A stretch of DNA of 64,000 nucleotides from Multifurca ochricompacta (GCA_022496185.1 WTXG01000081.1:62001-126000), one strand, 5' to 3'. Counted from the stretch's first letter, positions 23,201 to 36,722 are shown. Made by a program: numbers and translations. The notes: generated by a model not told the origin, from the letters alone.

Positions 23201-26200
23201 TCCCGCCCCCTCCTCCTTACCGCGCCTCGCGCCGTAATCTATCTATCTACTGATGATGAAACTTGGATTCTATTTTAAATTTTATCATTTATTTTACTAG
23301 TATGTTTTTATAATATTATAAGTGATTGATGAGATGAGTTGGACACAGGGTCCGATCGGAGAAAGAAAGAAGGTGAGCGAGCCGCTGGCCCTGATCGACA
23401 AAGAAGCCTAGCCTCCCTACCTCCCTCCTAAGAAAAAGCGGGAAGGGGGTTGGGGGGGAGGGGGGGAGGGAGGCACATCACGTCATGTACATGTACAGCA
23501 CAGGCCACGAGCAGAAGTTGCAGATCGGCATACGCTGTATTTTGAGCGGGTAAGACGGGGCGGACTATTATTATGTACGTATGCATGCATGCACGCAAGC
23601 ACGATAACGGTCAATTGTTCGGGAGTTTGTGATGATAATGATGATGATGACAACGACGAAACCTCCGATCTTGCGGAGGAGTGAGGGAGGGGGAGATGTC
23701 ACAAACGACAAATGACGAGCCCCCTAAAAACGAGAGACGAGAGTTCTCTTTCACCCCTTTTGTCTCAAACACATCTTATCTTATCATTACCGGGAAGTGC
23801 CCAGTCCCGCTTTTACCCATACGCCTGTTTGCCTTGCCTGCTCTCAACAGGAATGAATGGGGGGGTTTTTTTTTTTTTTTCAAAACTATTACTGCTACTA
23901 TTTACCTATCAGAAAGCAGCTGAAACGCACGCATGAGGCGAACCACTCACCAACGCGGGATAAAAGGTGGGGTGGGGGGAAGGGGGTTTAGTGAGGAGAA
24001 ACGTGTACATGGGTTGTCGTGTGTCCCTGAGTCCCAGGCAAGGCTGATTCTGGCCTCTGGCTCTGTCTCCGGCTATGGCTATGGCTCCATGACCGTGACC
24101 AGAAAGTCCGATATCCGAAGCCTTTCATTTTACAAGAAGAGAGGGAGATAGGGAGATTATTCATACAACATGTGGACCTCAGCCCTCGAACCGTTCCAAG
24201 TGAAACTTTCTATCGGTACTATACAAGGACAAATGTGACGTACCCGGCGGAGGTGAGGAAAAAAAAAGAAAAGAAAAGAAAAGATAAAAGATAAAACGTT
24301 ACTAACCTTAACCCGACCCGCGTAGAGCTGAAGGGGGGGGGGAAACCAAAAGGAGGGATCACCACCCACCACCCACCCACCGCCAACCTTGCAGGGTGCA
24401 CGGTTTAACAACCCCAACCCCACACACTGCGGGTACTTTACAATACAATTAGAATTAATTCAATTCAATTCAATTCAGTTTCAGTTTTACGGGAGCTTAA
24501 TACCAACCAGCCTATCAAATTCCAGGATTGACCCAGGTAATCATCACAACGATGCCAAGAAGATATTATATATATATATATATGAATGAATGACACGGTC
24601 GGCGGTCACTGCTGCTGGAAGCCAGCGTGATTAAAATTAATATTATAACATTAATAATAACCGTGGGGCGGCGGTGGAGGCGCATCCGCATTGCCATCGC
24701 CACGGTCTGAACTGGATGGAATCAAAATTCATCTCATGGAGGACTCTCGACCCCCAAGCTGGCAGATAGTAAATAATGATGATGACTTGGCAAGCATGGA
24801 GGTCATTTTTACGCCTACCTAGTAAATGAAATGAAAATGAAAAGGATGAGCGCGCTGCTAAGTGGGTGGTGGGTGTTTAACGGGAAAAAAACAAAACAAA
24901 AGGAAACAAGAAACCTTGCGAGTGAGCGGCATTAATCCATAAGATCTTTTCGGCCCCCACACAAAAAGACAAAGCGATACATATCGAACCCTTGGGGCGG
25001 GCGATACGGTGAGGTCGGAGTGTGCAGAAAAGGAGGCCTTTGTTTTTTATTTAAATATTTTATGGGACGAACAGTTGCCTCCTCTCTCCCTCACTCCCTG
25101 TCGATGAGCGAGCGCCACCTGAACACTTGACGGGACCATCGACTCGGGTTGAATGAGCCTGAGACTCATCGATCATCATGGATGATGGTTATGATGATCC
25201 CCTGTAGTATTTCCCACCCACACATGTGCCATCACAAGGTAGCAAACAAACAAAAAGGGCAGCACTTTTTCGCTTTGACAAAACAAGTGACCCCCTCCCT
25301 CATCGATCTTCTTCTGTAGCTGATTTGGTATAGCTACATCTACTGATGTATGATACCATGGCAACGACAAGTAGAGAGGGTGTAGGTTAGTTGTTTGGAG
25401 TTGGAGTTCCTTCGAGTTTGTCGCGCAATTAAAGTTATAGATGCCCCCAGCCATGGGAGTAAGTCTCGCATGCATGTTGTATCTAATATATACTTCTTTT
25501 TGGCAGAAGAAAGGGAACTCCAGGGCTATCGATCAACTTTTCCCGTAAATCTCGTGGCTCGGGCCTTTCAAGGAATTCGGAGCGAGTGAGGTTTACTGGT
25601 TTTGCAGGTTTGCTGCAGGGTCAACAAAGTTCTCACGTTCCCCTTTTGACCAGCTGACCCTTAGCTGGCTAACCGGATTTAGGTTGGCTGACTGGCTGGC
25701 TGTGTTCATCCACTCATCTATTGATGTACAACTGACAATAAAGTAATTTAAAGTGGAGACAGAGCGCGAGATTCAGGACGACTTGTGTAAATGTGGGGTT
25801 TGGAATCTTGAACGAATGGCTTTGGGTAGCACTATTTGACATGACATGACACATGACACATGACATATAGACATGAACGCCGATCTGTCCCCTCGAATTA
25901 GATAAGAGATGATGCCGAAACGTGTGAGCGTTTTAAGCTGAATCTGAGAAAATAAAAAAATAATATTGGGTTACGGCCCGTGATCCATGTAAATGTAAAG
26001 AATGTAGAATGTGATGTGATGCACCTTCATAAGTGGGTCGTCTATATAGCCGCTGCACTCATATACACAAGCGCCGACCCGTCAGAAAGTTGCCGCGAGG
26101 ACTGTTTACCAGGGTCAGGGTGAGAAGTTGACGTGATTCTCTTGGGGGCAGGGGGGCAGGGGGGGCGTTCGGTCGTTCAAACTTGTAATTGTCGAGCCTT

Positions 26201-26425
26201 GGCCCCAGAACTGCGCGCTTATAGCACTTTGAATTCACGAACGTGAGTGAGCGTTCGTGCGCAAAAGACTTGACGCACACACACTGTTGAAAGTACTTCA
26301 TCAATCGAGCAATGAAAGTGAACCTAGCGCATAACTTACCTCTCTGAAGGAGGAAAAAAGAGAAACATGACAAGAAAAAAAAAAACAACTGATCTACTCT
26401 TCGACCACTTCATCATCATCGTCAT
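20218..26425. other. Long non-coding interval (about 6.2 kb)
   Basis: Only short frames dominated by simple sequence occur, with no recognisable domain on either strand. Visible items: CATCT repeats (20790-20810), CGGTATCGGTAT repeats (20900-20925), a perfect 8-bp-arm palindrome at 22819-22837, CA repeats (23081-23110), TATATA at 24563-24582, ATGATG runs (23633-23650), and several A or G homopolymers. It may be a large regulatory region of the Sfp1-like gene, or it may hold untranslated RNA genes that cannot be recognised here. Confidence 0.5.
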
Positions 26426-28466
26426 TTATCCACCATCTTCCTTGCCGGGTTCATCTTCCTCTTTCTTCCCTCTCTCCTCCTCCTCCTCATCTTCTTCCTC
26501 TTCTTCCTCAAGTGCAGCTTCGGCTTCCGCCTGTAGCTGCGCCGCAGAAGCGGCGCTAGCAATGGCTTGTTCGAGCATATGAATCTGCTCAGGCGAAAGA
26601 CCATACAACGACGACGACATTGGGCCTATCGCCGGCACGGAAGGAGCCAAATTCGGATTCGGAGTCATCGCACGGTAAGGGTTGGCAGCAGCGGCAGCAG
26701 CAGCCGTAGGAAGCAGCGCCTGAGCCCGTGCTAACACACTAGCAAGCGTAGCTTGACTGCCCATAGCGGCATCCACCATGTCTATGCCTATGTCCGCGGA
26801 GGAAGAGAAAGCAGTTGGCGCAGCTGTACCTATATCCGTAACCGTACCCGTGCCGCTGGCCAACGCGCGGGAGACGCACGTCTGCAACACTGGATGTAAT
26901 CGCGCCACTGCCGCGTGTGCGGCCTCGAGTACTGGAGCGGGCAGTTCGCCGTCTTCAATGAGGATATCGACACCCGTAGCACTTTCACCTGTCACAACAT
27001 CCCCAGAAGTAGCACCAGTACCAGAGCCACCAGAACCAGCATGGCCATGTCCATGCCATAACCGCGTGCGACGTATCCCATCTTCATTTTCCGACGATCC
27101 CAAGACCCCCCGCGCGGTACGTCAATTTCGGCCACGTCAGCCGTCGCGCAAGAGCTCTGACGAGACGCGGCCGTATTCCGATGTCTCGTGAGCGCGTCGC
27201 GACGCGAGAAGGCCTTGGCGCATCCCGTGCATTGCCATGCTTTAGCGTCATGCAGACGCTCATGACGTTTCAGATCGTGATTCCTCGCAAAGGCGGCCGG
27301 GCAGCGCGTGCAACGGAAGGGCCGTTCGGCGGAGTGGACGCGCGCGTGCGCGCGAAGACTGTATAGACGGGCGAATGTCTTGTGACAGTTTGGATACGTG
27401 CATGGGTACACGGACGTCCCCGGTAGACCACCACCACCACTACCGATGGGGATACCGGAGAGTACACCGAGAGCTTGGATGAGACCACCGAGTTCTTGTA
27501 GCGCGTTGCGAGCGGGACCGGTGGCGGTCATTGAAAATAGGAAGACTTGGTGCAGTGGAAACTGGATGGAGGCGATCAGTGGGGGTAGTGGTGGGCCTGA
27601 GGGCGGTGCTGCTGGTCCAGTGAGAGCGGAGATGATCGTGCGGCTGGCAGATTCCAGTTGCGTGTGCAATGAATAAGGCATGTTAGGCGGTAATGGTGGG
27701 GGTGGTGGTGGAACGGTGGCGGTTACGGGAAGGGAAAAGCGGCGTTTGGCGGGTGGAGGAGCGTCTTCAGGATTAGCATCTTCGTGTTCACCATCACCAC
27801 CACTACCACCACCATCATCATCATCACGATCGCCACCACGTCGGCGCTTTCCGAGTTTCTCGAGTCGAATGGAGGATTCTTCGGAATGACGAAGAGAAGA
27901 GAACAGCACGTCCGAACGTGCGAGGGACACCAACAAATGACTGAGTGGCTTGGCGACTTCCTTCGGGATGGCGTTAGACGAAACAGCGTCATTGAGTGCG
28001 TCGAGAACGGAGATGCCAGAGAAGCCGGGGATGAGGGTAGTGGAGAGTTTCGAACGTGCGAGAGGATCATTCGCGACCTCTTTGAGGATGATACGCATGG
28101 TCTTGAGGGCCTGGTGTACTCTCCTATCGTGAACGGAGAGGAGTCCTCCTTCTCCTACTCCTTCTCCATGGCCAGTACTAATAGCAGCAGTAGTAGAACC
28201 AGACGCAGAGTTGGTGGTCAGCTTGGTAGGAGTAGTTGTAGTAGTTGTAGCTACTGCTGCTGCTGCTGCTGCTGCCGCCTCTGCTGCGCCTTGCTTATCT
28301 CCGCCCACAACTGGTCGTTCAACCGACGTGCAATCTCCTCGGCTTCAGCATCCGCATCATCTTCGTCATTTTCCTCGTCATCTTCGTCCTCAACATCAAC
28401 ATCAACATCAACATCAATCTCATCACCTTTGTGGGGTTGTTCGCGGTGTTCGTCATCAATCGTCAT
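26426..28466 (-). CDS. Three-finger C2H2 zinc-finger protein
   Basis: Exon 1 28466-28255 (acidic, Asp-Val repeats, EEIARRLNDQLWAEISKAQQ then Gln run) joins across a 77-bp intron with a CTGAC branch site to exon 2 starting 28177. The body has a conserved helical block (HDRRVHQALKTMRIILKEVA) and a Pro-rich segment. Three fingers follow: CTYPNCHKTFARLYSLRAH, CTRCPAAFARNHDLKRH and CTGCAKAFSRRDALTRHR. The C-terminal part (VDILIEDGELPAPVLEAAHA, PNPNLAPSVPAIGPMSSSLY) is in another frame, so an intron lies between about 27150 and 26990. Its borders are not certain (a GT near 27149 to GTGACAG near 26994 would fit). It ends in a Glu-rich tail with TAA at 26428. It is a likely nuclear DNA-binding regulator of unknown targets. 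Confidence 0.72.
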
Positions 28467-28778
28467 ATGGTTCGTGACTGAATTCGCAGACCGCAGAGGA
28501 GGATGAGTGGTCTGGCGTGTCAGAGCAGAGGATGACAAAGAACCAACGGACGTCTCGGCCCGCCTGTCCGCCTGCTGCTTAAGTGTAAGTAGTAGTTATA
28601 CATTCCTAGGGTGTTGGTGGTGTATGTTAATGTTTAGATAGATGTATGTTGTTGTAAAATGTAAAACACCCTTCTTCAGATTTCCTCGCTCCTCTAGTCC
28701 TGCTATTCGTAAACAAACACACCACCAACCGGATGGATAAGGGTTAAGTAGTAAAGTAGTAGTAGCGCAGAGGCCAAT
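28467..28778. other. Short spacer between C2H2 gene and PSD gene
   Basis: It contains the 5' leader of the C2H2 gene and the 3' flank of the decarboxylase gene. A Leu-Ser-Ser-Ser-Ala-Leu frame runs in from 28538 without an ATG before 28466. TTAGTAG-type repeats occur at 28590-28770. Nothing else is seen. Confidence 0.5.
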
Positions 28779-31700
28779 TCATGCGGAACTGCTAGCACTG
28801 ACCACACCGGGTCCAGCTGAAGCAGCGTTGTAGCCGTTGGCCAGTGGCGCGGGTGACCCCGGTCGTCGTCCAATGCCCGTGCCTACACGCACAAGCGTCT
28901 CGAGCGATGCGCGTCCATTGATCAACAGATCTTCATCCCACTCGACGGTATTCTTCTCGAATAAACACACAATCGTCGAACCACCTGCCCATAAGTAAAA
29001 ACACAACCGGTCACGGGGGTTGCGAGTGTAAGTGGATGTGTCGGACGCACCAAACGCAAAGTACCCAAACTCCTGTCCTCGCTTGACGACGTCACCCTCC
29101 GATACTGTCGTCTTGATGCTGCCGACCATCATCGCGCCAATGCAAACCGCCATCACGCGCCCAAACTGTGGACTGTTGATTGGCACGATCTTGCGTACGT
29201 TCTCGCCGTACACGTCCAACGTCGTCCGGATGGCTTGTGGCTGAGCATCATACAAGGTATAATTAATAATTCAGGCACCGCTCGACCCCCCTTTTTTCTA
29301 ATACTCACGTTGACAGTGTAGTATTCGCCTGCGATATAAGTCATAGGTCCAATCGTACCATCCACAGGAGAGTGGAAGCGATGATAATCCTGTGGCGCGA
29401 GGCGGAAGATGACAAGCGCTCCACCCGCGTACCGTTCCGCCTGGTCCTTATATACATCGCCCAATAGCCGCGCAACGGTGAACTCGCGTCCCTTGATCCA
29501 CAGTCGCGTCGCTTCGTTGATCGTCTCGAACGCCATCAACCGGCAATCTGCCCCACTCACGAGTCGATTTGGGTCATCGGGCATCTCGACAGGTCGCGCA
29601 TCGGGTTTTAGCTTCCTGAAAATTCAACAAAAAAAAAGAGCCGGTGGTCAGGATCCTTGTATTGACGCAATCGAAATATATATATATATATGCGGGTTTG
29701 AAGGGACACAACGCACCGGTAAAAGAATTGGTTGAACGTTTCTATAGGGAGAGTTGTGTCCCAATTGTTTATTTGTTTTGGGTGAATTAAATGCATGTCA
29801 GGGATAAATGACACAGGACGCACTGAAAGAGGGTAGAGGATCCAATATGTCATCAACGTTGAGATTATGGAATTGGATGAACCCAGGGATTTCCCGCGCC
29901 GACTCTGGAGAATCGTATTTGATGCCCTGTTTGATCGAGAGGGACTTGAGAAGCCCCCGTGCTATAAGAAAAGTAGTTTCGAGAGATTTATTTGAGAGAG
30001 GGCCACTTGAGGTGCTTGTAAATGCTCGCACCTCGCGCACCCTCTAACCTTGAGCGGGCACCCTACGCCGGCAAAAGACACAAGTCTCAATAAAATCCGA
30101 TTGACAATCAAGCTGGACTGAAAAGCGCTAACTCGCCTTGTACAGCAAGCGAATTCCGAGCCGCACGTACACCTGCATTTTTTCCTCCTCTAGCTGACCC
30201 GTCATCCGATTCTGAACAATAATATTCGCCGAATTCTAAAAAGCCCAAAAATTAAGAAAGAAATAGGAAAACACGCCACGCCACGCACCGCGCCGATCTT
30301 ATAATTCCCCGCGGATACCTTGGACAACACGTTCGTGTACCACTTGCGCTGCGCCTGAACCGCGGTCACGAAATTGCCGACCATGACACGGTCGACGCGC
30401 GCCCAATCCTGACTCGCGCATACCGCCAAGTGTGTCACGATGTCGCGCTCCGCCTTGGAGTTCAACCGGGGCCGGTGGCACAGCGGACAATTCTTAATGT
30501 TGATCACGCGCTCGAACGCTTCGTCTCCGCTGCCACCACTCGTGCCCGAACCGGATCCCTGATTCTCTGTATCCGACACGAGCGAAGACGAGGTCGACGG
30601 TTGGCGAAAGGCTCGCAACTGTTGCTGCTGACCTGGTGCGAACGTGACGTTGATGTTGATGTTGGTGTAGGAATTGGTAGACTCGTCCCCTCTACCATTA
30701 CCCAATTGCACGTGATCAGTCACACGGGTCTGTATCGGCTCCGTTGAGTGCGCGGACTGCGACGCGAGGTGGCGATAGGAATACAGCGGAGGGTCGCCGA
30801 TGTTAAAAATGGGGCCGGAGAAGCTGAGAGAGTCGAGGCGTAATGGCGGCGTCTGTGTACCGGGAATGTGTAAATTTGGGGTCTGAGGCGTGCTGTCATT
30901 ACCCGTTACTAATTCGCGCGCGTCGTTGTCCGGCGTGTATATGCGCTTCTTCTCCGAAGTGGGTCTGCATATCTCCGTTTCCAGACATTGAATCGCCTCG
31001 GGGAACGTGAGCTCGCCCGTCTGTGGATTCTTTCCCCATCGCGTGAAGAACGAGTCGATAGTCTCTGTGGAAAGCGTCGAGCCGAGCGAGTCGAGCATCG
31101 ATGTGAGCTCGATGTGTGAAAGCGTGCGCGTGTCGTTCGCATCATACTGCTTGAGTAATTGAGACCACAAGCGCTGCCGAAGCGCATCATAAGGCTGGTA
31201 CTTTGCTCTGAGCGGTGTCAGTACCCAAGCAGGTAGTCCGTACACCGTACAGCATCACAGCACTCACCGAAATGTGATTGTTGGAGCATGCTTCGACTCC
31301 CACGGCATCTCCTTGACCGTAGCCAGAGGGAGCTTGAACTCCTGAAAGGGGCGTGTGCCGTCTTCCTCTTCAGGATATAGACCAGTGTCGGGGTCCTTCT
31401 TCGGGACGTCGGCGGCGAGCTGAGCAATCTCGATCGCAGCATCACCAACGTGATCGTTAGAAGACAATTTATCCCAGTCGAGCACTGTCAGCTGACGCGG
31501 TACGAGCGTTCGTAGTTGCGCACGTGGAAGAGCAACTTTTCATCCCACACCGGGTTTAGCGAATGCCGGATGACGCGCGTACGGAACACCTTCTTGCCGA
31601 ACGAGACGACCACGAAAGGATCCATATCCCACCCCGTGCGCGTCACTTTTTAATGACCCGATCAGCGCCAATGCAGCGATGGAGGGTGCAAAAGACTGCA

Positions 31701-33066
31701 ACTCACTGTTTCGCAATCGTGGGAGATCCGTCGCGCTAAGGATTTCGAGCATGACAATGCCCACGATATCATTGTCTGCGTCGAGCTCGAAAGTATCATC
31801 ACCCTTCTGTCCGTTCCATGGACCAGGAATTCTCTTCTTTTTCCCTCCACTCGTGGTCGTGACGCTCGATCGACCTGAACTCGACTGGGGTTGCGCGTTC
31901 AACGCTGTGTCGGAAGTAGTACTAGTAGGCGGTGCTGAGCGCCGTATAAGAAGCCTGGGAATTGATGGGATGAAGCACCTTCCAGGCTGTACGGGGGACA
32001 AAGACGCGACTGTAGGTGACGGCGTTGGAGTTAAATCCGGCGAGGCCGAGCGAGGCCCTGGTACAAAGACGTTGCCGCCCTCTGGGGTAGCAGTCTTAGG
32101 CCCCGCCTCATCATCCTCGTCCGAAGCTGAGCCCTCCTGGCCGTCCGCCTCGTCTGAGCTGAGCCCGTCATCCTCATACTCTGGTCCAGTTTGGTGAGAG
32201 CGTATTGTACCGATGCCTTGTGTCTGTGGTACGTACCATAAGTGACATAACGACCGAGGGGCAATGGATACGTACAGGGGGTGACGAAACGAGGCTCGGG
32301 CGAGAACGCCTGATGAGCGCTTTGTAAGTCCCCCGAAAGTCGGGTGGATCCGTGGAATTGGGTGGGTGGACAAGCCGACTTTGATGTGCATGGTACCGGT
32401 TGCAGTAGTCGTTGCGCGTGACGATATGAGATTGATGGAGAAGGGCTAATGAAGGCATGATCTGTTTCATTGCTTGTATAATTGTCGGGGTGGTCGAGAG
32501 CGACACACCTGATTATAGGGATCATCGAAAGCAAAGGCATCCGCCTTGAACCATTCTTCTAATGGCAACGCATGCTCACCCATGTACTCCTTCCTGAGCA
32601 TATCCTTATCCCAGACGACAAACTCGAGCACGCCAAACTTATCCGCGAGAGACATGTAAATTGGAAAATCGAAGGTGGCATCCTTTGCAGCATATACGGG
32701 ACTGAGAGTGCGCCTGCAGACCGGTGTCTGAAATCGCGTGCTAAGAACGGACACGGTCACAAAGCTGGAGAGAGAAACAGAGGGGTTGGTGGGGGTAGTC
32801 AATGATGGCGACGGGAAAAGAGAGAGGATGTTAGTAAGGCAACCCGGGAATCGCGGGACGTACGGATCACTGAAGCCATTTCGGTCTTTAGCTACTAAGT
32901 TTTGGCAGGACAGGATCTGAACGCGGAGGAAGACGACGGGGGTTTCACCAGGACTGGGCAAAAAAGCGTTTCTGCCGCTACCGCGACCCGCAGATACGCG
33001 AATGGGAAGTCGCGCTGCTGAGCGGAGAGCACGACCGATCCTGAGGCCTTTCTTTGATGTAACCAT
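28779..33066 (-). CDS. psd2: Phosphatidylserine decarboxylase, Psd2 type with two C2 domains and EF-hand
   Basis: The enzyme converts phosphatidylserine to phosphatidylethanolamine on Golgi/endosomal membranes. Visible in order: N-terminal C2 ([20 protein letters not shown], exon 33066-32864, spliced to [18 protein letters not shown] at 32764); an acidic linker; second C2 ([20 protein letters not shown] then [14 protein letters not shown]); an EF-hand-like segment ([19 protein letters not shown]); a Cys/His motif ([16 protein letters not shown]); and the catalytic part ([31 protein letters not shown]). The self-cleavage motif is GGST, formed across an intron near 29009; its Ser becomes the pyruvoyl group. 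Confirmed introns include 32765-32863 and 31208-31267. An apparent one-base deletion lies in C2-2 at about 31492, and the junction near 30135 is unclear. Confidence 0.85.
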
Positions 33067-35680
33067 TGGCTAATTTTAGTGGTAGTTCTATTTTCTTTGC
33101 CAGTATTTATGATGCTCGGTGATGGTGGTTGTGTTGTGAAATGAGTTTTGGGGGGTCAAGGAAGGAGGTGATGGGTGAACCCTCCTATTCTTGTCGGACT
33201 TGGCGAGAGTGTGCTCGCTCTGGTAAACTACTCACACTCACACTTCACTTCACACACCCTTTACCCTCCCCTCTATCCCTTCGTTCATCATTATATATAT
33301 AAATGTCTATATTTATTATATTCATCAATAAAGTTTGCCCTTTCTTGGCATCGCCTCCTGATCAGTGAACCGCTGTTAACTACCAATTACGGTGTGAAGT
33401 CAACCGGTGTTACCTTGTCTACGCCTCCGCCACGGCCCAACTCGGAATCGGAAAACTACTCATCTTACCCATCAATCACGCCACAACTGATTCGACCCCC
33501 CGACTCACTAGTTTTCTCATTATATTATATTATTCTCTACTCGAACTGGAGGGCGTACGGCATCTAATAAGCGCGTCCTCCTCTTGATAATCTCCCATCT
33601 TATACTCATCATGACGTCATCAGCCTTCCCTGCTAACGCCGCCAATCCTAATCCTAACGCACGCACTCATTAGTCATGCCCACGCTGCACAGCACGCAAG
33701 CTAAGCTTCATGTGGCCGCCCAACGAGGAGCACAGTCACCACGCGCATTGTTTCCAGCTTCCGGGCTCAGTAGTTCGGCAACAGACCTGTGCGTCTGTCA
33801 ATTTATTTATACCCTGATCGGACTAACCTGGACGCCTTTTGGATTTCGGTTCTTACCGAAATCTGCATGGATTAGACCCTGCTGCTGATGTTAGAGTAGA
33901 GAAGCTACACCCCCATCCACACAATGGATTGTTACTTGGATCTGCGACGTTGAACCAACGTTCGCCAGTTATGACTCGGTGTTTTCTGGCCAGAGAATTG
34001 TGTAGCTCCTGTGGACTTCCCTACTATATAAGTCTCGACGTCCCGATTAGTGGGCAAAAGTCTTGTAATCCAACGATATGGTCCGTATTGTCTCCTTATA
34101 AGGTCTCTTCTCGGCGCTCAAATATTCCTAGGAGATTTCTCCAGATCCCTCAATGGCTCACTGCGACATCTTTCGTGAACAGCCTCGCCTTTGTACCCAG
34201 CTTTTGGGTATGCCCTATGGGATCCAAGTCCGCTTCATTCGCGGAGGCAAATTCTACAGCCTCTCCTTCCCGCATGTGATCCGTCTCATGAGGCGATCGG
34301 TGTTCCAGAACATCATGAACCACTTGCTCCTACTCTGGAAAAAACAAATCAACAATGGTAGGCTGTGCTCCACTGATTTTTTGTTCAGCAAGAGTCGTCA
34401 AGTATGATGTATTAGACTATCAGGCCACAAAGTAATCGCTTACACGGCCCAAATTTCTTGTTACTAACATTTCATTCAAAAGAAGTCCGGGGAGCCCCAC
34501 GTGAGTCTCGTTTTCTCGGTTTGTTGCCCAAGAAAGGAAGTCGCAATAATGACCATTCCAGTTTGGGGTGTAGTGGGAGGACACTATTGCACGAGCCGAT
34601 TTGATGATTTTGGCAAGTGAATGGTCAAGCATATTGACCGCTGATTCGAGGTCTGGTTCAAGGAATCGAACAGATGGAGCATTATATTCTGGTTGCTGGA
34701 TGCCACCACGCCGGTAACCAGTCATTTGACCCGTGCATGATATTTGCGCACCCGTCTAACTCGCGAAGAAAGCAACATTCACCCAAGTTACCCAAGTCCT
34801 GGGACCAATTGACTATTCTCGAGGCGAAGCGTAAGAGGGGCGTCGTTGAATCTGGGCCCTGATGGGTAGGTGTATTTTACGCCGTTTGTGAGACCAACGG
34901 ATCCTGATGTATGACCCTAGAACTTACCTGAGAACCAGTGCCTACTTATTTGAGGCTTCCATGTCGTTGCCAGCACCTTCAGGAAGTTGCCGGAACCTAG
35001 AGCGGCCCCATGGCCCACTCAACTTCCAGGTGGCCACGGGGCTGAGCCAAACAAGGAACTCGGATCGACACCCTCTACAAATAAACTATATTACCGAAGT
35101 GAGTTGTCTACCTGCTGCGCATGTACATCCGGTATTGACATACTGTACAGCGGGAGCCTGATTGTGATGTCCTCGTTCATGATAACAACGTGGTATGGAC
35201 CGGTGGAATACTCGACAGAATTGTGAGTAGACATTAGTGTATCAGTCGTGTTATATTCACATTCGATCCAGGCCACCGAAACCGCTCTGGCTAGGTGCAG
35301 TTATCTTGCCCATAGATCAAAAAAAAATAGAAGCTGGATAAAACAATGGAAGTTCGCCAACTACACATATGAATTTCTTCTGAGGGTTCACGCCGAAGAT
35401 TTGGACCCTCTTTCTGCCACAATCACCATTGTTTGTCTCGGCTGTCATTCTTTGAAACTCAAGACACGAGTTTACGCCACGCTGGGGAAAGTCAGTAGCT
35501 AGAATTCCCCAAACATAGCCACTGGCAGTGTTACATACTGGGGTCTTCGTGGGTGAGCTCAAAACCTTATCCCTGTTAAAGACCGGTACAAACAGCACAC
35601 CCTTAAGACAACACAATATCAGTCACAATCTAGTGGCGATCAGATTCAGTCACCAACTGATGTTCTGTTTTCCAAGCCAA
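33067..35680. other. Interval with no supported gene; degenerate duplicated sequence
   Basis: The left part (33067-33670) is the promoter side of psd2, with pyrimidine-rich and TATATA sequence. The frame 34725-34420 on the minus strand (contains VRFLEPDLESAVNMLDHSLA) looks protein-like but matches no family known to me. Segments near 34300-34380 resemble 39495-39580 (for example GTGTTCCAGA...ATGAACCAC), suggesting two decayed copies of one sequence flanking the first DUF6535 gene. Confidence 0.35.
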
Positions 35681-36002
35681 ATGGCATCAGAACTTTATCC
35701 CTCTGCACAGCCAGCACACAATATTCTACACGATCCACGCCTGGCTGTGTCACAGTCTGAAAGTGGCCATCTTACGCCCGGTGGATCCCCAATCCCAGCA
35801 TCGGGATGCCCCCGAATACTACAAGGACAGGCCTCGTCAAGCCCAAGACCATTTCCGACCCAAAGGTCCCAAGAGTTTCACTATAACTATTCATTGTGAG
35901 TAGTACGATTGACATTATGTAACATTCCCGCATATTTGTAGGATTCTAGATTGCCGTAGACCTATGTTCTTTGACAGGCACATCAACGAACGTAGAGAAT
36001 GA
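35681..36002 (+). CDS. Small hypothetical protein (91 residues, one intron)
   Basis: ATG at 35681 opens a frame (MASELYPSAQPAHNIL...) that splices at GTGAGT (35896) to TAG (35941) and continues in frame through LILDCRRPMFFDRHI to TGA at 36000-36002; total length divides by three. The 46-bp intron is short but has canonical ends. It is Ser/Pro-rich with no recognised domain and no signal or membrane segment. It may be a remnant or chance frame inside a degenerate region. Confidence 0.28.
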
Positions 36003-36722
36003 TGCAGTGATCAACACATACAGTACGCAATCCCATCGTAATGACCTTCCATGACATTGGGAGTGCGCTGAAACAAGGTGTGGAGAAGGCTTGCAAGCAC
36101 TGTCAGGTTTGGCCATGCCGGTGCCTGTGGCTGTGGCTTCGCTTCGTGCTGCCTGGATGCTGCCTTTCGACAGACAGACCTTTCTTAGTGGGAGTCACCG
36201 GGACCTTTGATTTTGCCTTTTATTTCTTTTCAACCTGATCGAGATCTCTCTGTGCTCGTAACATAGCGTACTAGTAGATACTTACTTAGGTTCGCACTAT
36301 CGGTAGGCTAAGTTCGCAATCCAGAAGAGTACAGATCGGGGGTTCCATTCACACGCACGTATGAGCGTAGAACGACATCTGATCTCAATCCCATGCACGG
36401 CTCAGCTGCTCAGTTTATTCGTTAGGATACGCGTAACTATTATGAAATGAGAAAGAAAAGTCCAGAGCAAGACGAGAAAGGACCACCAGTGGGGGTGGGT
36501 AGGGTAGGTGGAATTAAGTCTGTGTGGCGACATAAACTAGAGGCGAAAGAGACGCAGCTCAAACATAGAAGCAGACGTGCGTGGGGCTCTGCAGAAAAAA
36601 GTTAGTGGGTGCGTATGAGAGAGACGGGGCTTGGTAAGCAGTTGCAAATAGAATATAAAAATCAGGTCCACACGCGAGGAAAACTAGGAGAGAGAAGAGG
36701 ATACAAATAACATAAACCTAAC
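36003..36722. other. 3' flank of DUF6535 gene 1, nothing recognised
   Basis: A short plus-strand frame (36041-36238) is rich in Cys/Trp/Leu and resembles nothing. The rest looks like an untranslated 3' region of the minus-strand gene. Confidence 0.4.

Noticed and set aside
27784..28506. Long plus-strand frame rich in Thr/Ser/Cys opposite the C2H2 gene
   Set aside because: Antisense shadow of the acidic and Gln/Ala repeats of the real gene.
34420..34725. Minus-strand frame of 101 codons that looks protein-like
   Set aside because: No recognisable family, no splice-supported extension and located in degenerate sequence; left inside the interval description only.
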